In this document: piece by piece, positions 21,341 to 27,841 of the stretch
How the letters are laid out: each line of letters starts with the position of its first letter
Position numbering within the stretch: position 1 is the first letter of the stretch
Assembly: GCA_009760855.2 (NCBI GenBank)
Contig: WPIO01000394.1
Location: 32,501 to 60,341 of the forward strand
Origin: Cristatella mucedo
Taxonomy: Eukaryota; Bryozoa; Phylactolaemata; Cristatellidae
DNA length: 27,841 bases
Reading direction: 5' to 3'
Program-made: the position numbers and the translations under genes
Notes under the pieces: model-generated
Database searches by the model: none
Seen by the model: only the letters and a program-made list of their open reading frames with translations
Told to the model about the DNA's origin: nothing

Positions 21341-22065
21341 AAAGTCAAAACAGGATTTGGCCATACATATATCAATTTAAATTTTCTCTCATAATTTTAT
21401 AGAGGCCAAAATTTAGCATCAGTATATAGCCAAAAGTAAAAATACAAAAGTAGGTAGTCGTGACTGTGTAGGTTGTACGGTTACATGGTTTAAAATTTTT
21501 TGAATTCAATACTTTTTTCGCGGGATGCAACAGAAGATATCTTGCATTTCAGTCAGAGTAGCATCTCAGCTTGAATCTTTGCACTTTCCAAATCACACTT
21601 GGTTTGCCCATATTAAGTAGGTTGGTCTCATCATAAATTAAATTGTGAATTTTCCCTGCCATCCTCAATACATAGAGTGCCGAAGTAGAAATGAATTGGT
21701 ACACTAGAAATGCAGTGCTCAACCAGAATTTGACGATTCCTGTTGGGGTCAATTGACCCCTTCACACGGGGTTTCCTAAGGCCATTGGAAACCATGCATT
21801 ACCTAAGATCCTTTCCCATAAATGCCTATTGTTTTTGGGATTGTTCACTACGCTTATTTGTGTTCAATTTTTACAAATGCAAATCCATCATACATGTAAG
21901 ATATTCACATTACGATTCATAGTAGAAAGATAGCAGCTTTGAAGTAGCAACACAAGGAATTCCAAGGTTGGGGTAACCAAACGTGAGGAACTGTAGTAAA
22001 GGCAGGCCGCATTCGTAAGGTTAGGAACCACTGCACTAGAGGGCAGCTAATAAGAACTATTAATA
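21341..22065. other. Unrecognised AT-rich sequence with one perfect palindrome
   Basis: No exon or repeat family was found, apart from the palindrome at 21745-21760. Confidence 0.35.
21745..21760. promoter_or_regulatory. Perfect 16-bp palindrome GGGGTCAATTGACCCC
   Basis: The two arms are exactly complementary and contain GGTCA in inverted orientation with no spacer, resembling an inverted-repeat nuclear-receptor site. The palindrome is certain; its use as a protein-binding site is speculation. Confidence 0.4.
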
Positions 22066-22067
22066 AT

Positions 22068-22466
22068 ATTAAAACACTTGAGAAAGCGCCCTCAGAGAAC
22101 TCAATCTCTTTCTAGGTGCTTTACATTTGCTGCAAAGAGAAACGCGATTGATTTCTGAGTAATGTAATGCTTGATAAACAACATGAATAACATGGTTAGG
22201 AGTGACATGCACAAGGTCAGCATGCAAATATGATTAGTGACAGCATGCACAGTGTCAGCACGCATAGGCACACCGAAGACAAATCCCAGGGACCCACTAA
22301 ATGCGGTCCTAAATAGGTGTGTTTTTAAGTTCTTTTTGAATGTGGTCAAGTCAGGGAACGTGCTGAAGCAAGTCGGGAGGTTGTTCCGAGCTTTGGGAGC
22401 ATACGAACTAAATACACGGTCTCCAAAGGATTTGAGGTTTGTGCGAGGTATTGGTAAGCTTAGCAA
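22068..22466 (-). mobile_element. L2-A non-LTR retrotransposon, copy 4
   Basis: The minus-strand frame contains PRTNLKSFGDRVFSSYAPKA, then NNLPTCF and LKTHLFRTAFSGSL, aligning with the end of copy 1. The 3' hairpin (22085-22125) and an ATT-like tail follow. It is truncated at PIPRTNLK, shorter than copy 1. The frame is open past the original stop because of substitutions, so it is not a functional gene. It has no S sequence at its flanks, so it is an insertion separate from copy 1. Confidence 0.9.
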
Positions 22467-22469
22467 GTC

Positions 22470-23430
22470 GTAAGGTATTAGTAAGTTTTAGCAACAAATA
22501 CTTTTAGCTAGGTGACGTAGATTATCAAGCTAATGTTACTGTGTAATGTAAGGTGACCTAGGTAAAGGGCACCTCGACTTATTACATATGGAACCAGAGA
22601 TATGATTTTTAGTGTCATCAGAACCTCATTTATTACAGTCACCAGGTACGATCGTTAATCTAATAAGTACGATGCTTGTGGCTGCCCAATCGTTTCCTGC
22701 TGATTCTTGGAAACATCTTACAGTCTAATGTGTTATGACCTCACATGAGATCAACGAAGAACCACTGACCCCTACTTGGAATCCAAGAAACATTGTTAAT
22801 TCTCAGGCTGCTGCCCTTGGTAGACATTGTTACTTGGCAGTTCAATTAATCAGCCTCGTTGTTTAAATCCTTCCATTTAACAAGTTAGAACGAAGTCAGA
22901 AAAGTATGCGTGAGTGTCACCAGTAGCTTACGATCTTCAAATGCTAGCGCTGCTCCCTGCTGCCATATTCACATCCAGCTGCATATCGGAGATCACAGGC
23001 TTTGTAACACAGTCTTTTAATGTGCGTTGACAAAAGAGGACATGCAGTGATTTTAATCTGTCAATTGTAGCCGATTAGATAACATTAAGTTAGCATCAGA
23101 AAAAGTTCTAAGTAGTAGCACTATTTTTCTATTGTATCAAAGTTTCAAAGATAGTGGTTAAGTATAATTACGCATTTGTATTGTGCCCTCGGATACCGGA
23201 ATTGCTTTCTTAGCAATTCGCAGATGGGCTATGGAAAGCTTGAACAAATGGAGTTTGCAACACAGTTGCAAACTTTACAAACACAAACTCGAGAACGTCG
23301 CAGTAAAAGAATTGTGCAAAATGGAAATTCATCGGGCTGATATTGGGATAATTGTAACTAGGACAGGTTTTTTTCATGGGAAAATACTCGAGTAAAAAAG
23401 AATCAAACGTAAAAACGGAAATTTCACTTG
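22470..23430. other. Unrecognised AT-rich sequence
   Basis: A frame at 23183-23395 is open but has no recognised domain or splice boundary, so it is not called. Confidence 0.35.
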
Positions 23431-23639
23431 AACACGGCAGAAGAAGAAATTCTGAACAGAATGATGCCCTTAGCTGAGACTTAATAAATATGCTACGCCA
23501 AAGAAGATGGCGACAGCCTCCGGCAGCAATATCCAGAATTGCAGTACCTGCAAACTGAATTATAGTTTGCCAATACAGCTAAGTTTAGCAGGACAAGCAG
23601 TGGTTGTATAGAAAGAGATGAGCATGTGCTGAAACTGCA

Positions 23640-23875
23640 GGAGCAGAGCCTGGGAACCATTGCCCGCCTATCGACAGAGCATAGTACCTATATCCCGGTG
23701 TTTAATTTTCACAGGCACTATTGGCAGAAGATGTGTACCTTGCTCCAAATCTGAAAACTGTGTCATTGCCTCTCAACCCAAAAATCTTCGCTCTGCCTTG
23801 TGGCAGTTCCCACTGAAAGAGCGTAGACATTGCAAACTGATGCAAGTCATGCAACTGGAAAGCCTCAAATCAAAA
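23640..23875 (+). repeat. Unclassified interspersed repeat R, copy 2
   Basis: This aligns with 15190-15440 as described for copy 1. It has a 73-codon open frame (ending at 23881) with IGRRCVPCSKSENC, but copy 1 carries a stop in the aligned frame and residue agreement is poor, so protein coding is doubtful. Confidence 0.5.
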
Positions 23876-24500
23876 TTTTAGTCTGGTCCCTATGTTGTTT
23901 AGATCGTGAGCAAAGCTCATACAAACGTATATTATGTAGTTGCTGTTTGGTAGACCAGAAGAATGTCTGAATGAAATTCTTGCTCACCAGCTGCAGACTT
24001 CCAAGAGGCGTGAAGCGAGAGAACTAAACTAGTTTTGACGCGATTCTACAAGCTCTCAAAGTAAAGTCTCCGTCATCTGCCCGCTTAAGCAGGTCTAGTT
24101 TAAGCAAATCTGCTCAGCCTAAAGAAAGCCAATTTCACCGTGGAAGCGATTTGTCCATTAAACAGCCATATATGTTTTTGGCTCTGCTTTGATTGTGCGC
24201 ACAGACGCCGGAGAGAATTCTGCTTATAGGTAAGCAGCTTGCACAATAAGAAAGTCGTACAATCCTCTGTACTGCTTTGCGGTTCACCAAATCAATCAGC
24301 TATAAAACCTCGATGTAGGTACAATTTGCTGGCGCCTGTGCTGGCTAACCTGGGACTGCTTGCCTATGCTAAAGCTAGGACTGCTACTGCTTAGACCCAG
24401 CTCTGAATACATTTTTCTACCGATTTTAATTTCCCTTAGGGCAGAGATAGATGGGAGGTTGATCGAGCCGTACTTTGATGACATGACATGTTTTGATGAC
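23876..24500. other. Unrecognised sequence
   Basis: It includes a short tandem TGACATGTTTTGA doublet at 24477-24508. Nothing else is supported. Confidence 0.35.
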
Positions 24501-25455
24501 ATGTTTTGAGCAGCCCATGTCTCCTATTAAAAAGCTGTATTTAGGAAGTTTGGTGTGTGCATACTCTAGCCTTTGCAGTTTCTTGCATTGATTGCACAAG
24601 ACTTATATGAGAGAGCCTTTGTTTTGGCACGGAACTTTTGTGGATACATAGCGATCGCCTGTTTTAAGGAATCATAACCGATATTATATAGCATCAAAGT
24701 TGGACCTTCGCACGGCTAATTTCAGCTAGTTTTGCACTAGGTTGCCGTAGGATCCAATCACTTTGCAACACATCTAAATGAGAAAGAATAGTCTAATTGG
24801 CATTAAACTAGTTTGGTAGATAATACCGAGGAAGAGCTACAATATGCTATTTTAGCTTTGTGTATCATTTATTATTTTACCGTTAGCTTGATTAAGTGGA
24901 TAGCAGAAGGTAGAACTAATCTCTTGCAGATCACTGCTACACCTAAAATGTGACACTAAATTGTAAATTGCAATATCAGATAGCAATAAAGTAGTTCTTG
25001 TCGTCATACTTATCAATCAACGATGTGCACGATGTGACGAATACCTCTCACCAATAGGTATTTGTGATTTGCACTATTCTAATTTTTGCCAAAGAATATT
25101 CAATGAAACGTTGGTTACTAAGTGTCTAATTTGTGAGGGTTTTATGCAGATTCTGTCGTGTTCTTTTTCTGCTGACGGAAATACTGGTTTAACGCGTTTG
25201 CATCTCTGACTGCAGCCAAATACCGACCCTAGCCCAGCATTGCTGCACCTGCAGCATAGTTTAATGCACAGAATCATTTTCTGCAGCCATTGGTGAATAG
25301 TTTTTGGAGCTAGCGTATGATCAATGCTGGCCCTAATGTGAATTTGTAATGTAGCCTCACGAATGACAGGTGATAATTTAGGCATTTGATTCACAGTTGC
25401 CGATAACTTTCAATGGCAAATTTCGACCTCACGTCACCCGCTTCTTTTTTTATAG

Positions 25456-25569
25456 CCCAAACGTCGGAAAGCAGCTTGCTATATTTCATCGTGACCTGGG
25501 TGCTCATCTCAGTTGCAGCCGTCACAGTGGTGGCCATTGCCATTGCCATCAGCAAAAAGGAGAAATGCG
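25456..25569 (+). CDS. Transmembrane exon, unit B (single-pass receptor anchor)
   Basis: The acceptor CGCTTCTTTTTTTATAG precedes 25456 and the donor TGCG|GTTTGT follows 25569. The exon is 114 bp, phase 1-1, identical in length to the unit-A exon. It codes for QTSESSLLYF, a helix (IVTWVLISVAAVTVVAIAIAI) and a basic end (SKKEKC). The donor lacks the usual A/G at +3, so it is weaker than that of unit A. If the donor is read through, the frame stays open to a stop near 25686, adding about 39 residues including a second hydrophobic stretch; this could be an alternative retained form or chance. The ATG at 25413 is upstream of the acceptor and probably intronic. Confidence 0.8.
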
Positions 25570-26369
25570 GTTTGTACGTTTGCCCGCTTCCCGTTCTTAA
25601 AATGGTCGAGATGGCTGGATCCTCGTTTCTTTTCAGGAGCCTTGCAATTGCGTGGACCGTCTTGCTTGCCTCTTTTGTCTTTACGTGAAAGGATGTGCTG
25701 GCGGTAGAGGTTGGTAGCCAAAGCTTGACTTGGTTGAAATATATAAGCCGAGGCCTGCTTTAGGCGGGGATGTTTTTTTAATCGATTTCTATACGTAACG
25801 TTACAGAGTAATATTTTCCCTGCTCAATTGCATTCACCCGACCTGTTTTGATCGATCAGCCTGTCGACGTTACAATCATCGTGCTTTAGTTAGGGCGTGA
25901 TGCAAACTTGCGACTAACCTCTCACAGAACCACAACATATGTGCTGGTCTCCAGCGATTTCATGAAATACACCACCAGTCATTTGATGTGTTGCATCATT
26001 ATACACTTTACTAGATCGTCGTCATTAGAACCTGAATACGGCCTTTTTGGAACAGCCTGCATTCATTCTCCAAGCGATTTTTTAAATTTGTCGTATCTAA
26101 GAAATAATAGGGCAGCTCTTCTGCATGGGCGCCTTTTTGAACTATGCCACAGCCAGCAAGTAAGTACACTGTGGCTACTTTTGGAGACAAATTTTCATGC
26201 CTGTCCAAATGAAAATTTTTAGTTTAGCAAAATGAATGCTTCTTATTGTTACTTTAGCCCTTTTCGTTTGTTCACTAGCTTCCGACAAGGCGGCGGTTTA
26301 CGGCAATGACTGGCATTTTTCCAGCCGCCTCATTAACCACACATTTTCTAACCCCCCCCCCCGCCTCAG
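25570..26369 (+). other. Putative intron between TM and tail exons, unit B
   Basis: Patchy homology to 19518-20331. A 104-codon open frame at 25908-26222 is not preserved in unit A, so it is taken as chance. The 3' end has a branch-point-like TTCTAAC, a run of about 12 C and CCTCAG. Confidence 0.4.
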
Positions 26370-26440
26370 TAGGTCAAGCCACTGCAACTGCTGCGTGCGT
26401 GGCACCATTGAATGAAAACTATCACATGTTCGTCTGGCCA
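26370..26440 (+). CDS. Probable cytoplasmic-tail exon, unit B (YxxF motif)
   Basis: A strong acceptor (TTCTAAC branch-like element, C-rich tract, CCTCAG) leads into a phase-1 frame, matching the phase-1 end of the transmembrane exon. The 71 bp code for GQATATAACVAPLNENYHMF followed by VWP. Unit A has the same length and shares LN-x2-Y-x2-F-V-x-P. Y-H-M-F fits the YxxPhi endocytic/sorting pattern expected in a cytoplasmic tail. The end is uncertain: CCA|GTATAC would be a poor donor, and if unspliced the frame continues as VYPLETSRFEVVSQGT to TAA at 26489-26491, making this a terminal exon. Confidence 0.55.
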
Positions 26441-26491
26441 GTATACCCACTAGAAACCAGCCGTTTTGAAGTCGTTTCACAAGGCACATAA

Positions 26492-27129
26492 AGATGGCGG
26501 TTTATCGGCTGAGGTGTGCACCAACAGGATTTGTACCATGGCTTTGAGCATCATTTTTATTTCGTGAGACATGATAGTGAACCATTCAACACAACATCCA
26601 GCAGGCTAAAAAGAAGTTTCAGGCTGCTCGTTAAGCTTGATTTTATAAAACGAGTACATTTGAATCGCTATTATTGCTGCTTTTTACGACTCACTTTTAT
26701 GACCAGTCAATGGGGCAGCACTGAAAATACAAAGTATTCGTGACTTTGGTATTTCAAGTGAGTCGAAATGAGAAAATGTGAAATTTCTGATGCCAAATCA
26801 CTTCCAATGTATTTGAAGTCGGTCCAAATATGCAAGATCAGAGTTTTTCCTCCCAATATGCAATAATGTTTTGCTTATTGTGTCTCTCTCACTTCCCGCC
26901 TCTCCATCTTGCACCCAAAGGTAAATCACTGTAATTTAGATAATTTAAAAGCTTCTATATAATATCGGCCGAAGATCCTGATTGCATTAACAACATATTG
27001 CTGTATAATGTAGATTTCTTTTTCGTAAATCTTGCTTACATTAGGATTCTTACTTCAGCTCTTCGCCAGTCTTGCCTAACTGAAGTTTCAGTCTTCCGTA
27101 TTATTAGATGACATATAGTTAAAAAAAAT
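26492..27129. other. Non-coding part of unit B
   Basis: Homologous in its first and last parts to 20420-20700. It contains a pyrimidine-rich stretch at 26880-26920 that looks like an acceptor tract, but no open exon follows it. Confidence 0.35.
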
Positions 27130-27790
27130 ACTTTTACGTTTGCAAAGTGCCCTTACAACTTAAAACCTGTTTAGGTGTTTTATGAATGCTCTTCAGGAAG
27201 TGCGAGCGTGGTACTAGTATTTGCATGTAATATGCAAACATGCAAAACATGGTTAAAGGTGACGCACACAGTATTAATTTGTAAAAATATGGTTAGTGTT
27301 AGCATGCACAGTATTAGCATGCATAAGCACTCATTATATAAAGCACGAATAACTATTAAAAGCTGTGATCAAAAAGTGCGGTTTCAGCTACTTATGAAAT
27401 ATCGGTCAATTTGAGGGCTGAAGTGATGTTCTTCAGGATCAAGTTCCTCTCTCTAGGCAAAGTAGTATGAATAAACATATGGTCTCCAATAAATTCGCGA
27501 AGGTAAGAGGCTTAGCTACACGAACTAAGTCGGAAGAGTGGAGGTTGCAATGTCTGGCCAACGGTGATTAGTTCTATGAAGCAGGCTTGAGCTATTGAAT
27601 AAAGGTAGGTAAAAGCAAGTGACCAAACCGTGTAATAGATTTATGCTTTATTGGCAAAACGTGCAGGTCTTCGACAAATGGTGTGATTGGGCAACAATGA
27701 AGCTCACGTCTGAATAACCGGTTGCAGAGCTGTGCTAGTTCAAAAAGTTGAAAAGGATGTCACAAGTACACGAACCTATTTTGAGGTAGT
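27130..27790 (-). mobile_element. L2-A copy 5 (old, shared by both duplicated units)
   Basis: The plus strand keeps the L2-A reverse-complement landmarks: GCAAAGTGCCC (hairpin arm), TAGGTGTTTTA, GTTAGCATGCACAGTATTAG, GCATGCATAAGCAC and, further on, GGTCTCCAATAAATTCGCG. All coding frames are broken. It shares ATGCTTTATT with copy 3, while copies 1 and 2 keep the ancestral form. Confidence 0.75.
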
Positions 27791-27841
27791 CTCCTTGTTT
27801 ATGAGATCCCAAATTTTAGCTATGTTATTAAATAAAAGGTT

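Larger units (their letters stand above)
24500..27790 (+). repeat. Tandem segmental duplication, unit B
   Basis: Direct-orientation counterpart of unit A with the anchors listed there. Unit B is about 400 bp longer between the tail exon and the shared L2-A copy, which raises the offset from about 6040 to about 6450. The sequence just outside the L2-A tail also matches (CTTACTTCAGCTCTTC near 27050 against CTACTTCAGATTTCC near 20640), so the shared insertion sits at the same ancestral site. The homologous stretch may continue past the window end. Confidence 0.8.

Noticed and set aside
22068-22466. L2-A copy 4 as the counterpart of copy 1 in an even larger duplication
   Set aside because: The flanks differ: copy 1 is inside an S element, copy 4 is not, and the 5' truncation points are different.
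25908-26222. 104-codon plus-strand frame in unit B
   Set aside because: The homologous part of unit A has stops and indels in this frame, so it is not conserved coding sequence.

Overview
The window looks like non-coding-rich chromosomal DNA from an animal, probably an invertebrate. I cannot name the species. The evidence is the lack of long open frames, the many GT/AG exon-like boundaries, the large GA, GACA, TA, GT and AAT microsatellites, and six decayed copies of a vertebrate/invertebrate-type L2/CR1 (non-LTR) retrotransposon. No rRNA, tRNA, CRISPR, operon or complete gene was recognised.

Region by region. Bases 1-3,150 are GC- and CpG-rich, like a CpG island. They contain, on the minus strand, a convincing transmembrane exon (1027-1113, or 1027-1158) with a strong splice donor. 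Bases 3,150-8,600 hold unrecognised sequence plus large simple-sequence arrays: GA/GACA at 3.8-4.4 kb and a TA-GT-GC tract at 5.53-5.72 kb. Bases 8,600-18,315 are a mosaic of retroelement remnants and unrecognised AT-rich DNA, with a small GC-rich island at 11.6-11.9 kb that carries two possible plus-strand exons. Two non-LTR families can be separated: 'L2-A' (3' hairpin, ATT tail) and 'S' (ATTAC tail). At 15.49-16.50 kb an L2-A copy sits nested inside an S copy.

The most interesting part is 18.5-27.8 kb. A unit of at least 2.8 kb is present twice in the same orientation, about 6.05 kb apart. Each copy carries a 114-bp exon coding for a single membrane-spanning helix (19404-19517 and 25456-25569; 24 of 37 whole codons give the same residue). 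About 0.8 kb downstream each has a second 71-bp exon-like block (20332-20402 and 26370-26440) that keeps length, frame and a tyrosine-based YxxF motif. The transmembrane exons begin and end in phase 1 and the tail blocks begin in phase 1. Both units also share an L2-A insertion at the same place, so the insertion came before the duplication. The simplest reading is duplicated membrane-anchor/cytoplasmic-tail cassettes of a type I receptor. These could be alternative 3' exons of one gene or two paralogous genes whose ectodomain exons lie outside or are unrecognised. The minus-strand transmembrane exon near 1.1 kb has similar architecture and may belong to a related locus, but it is not clearly homologous.
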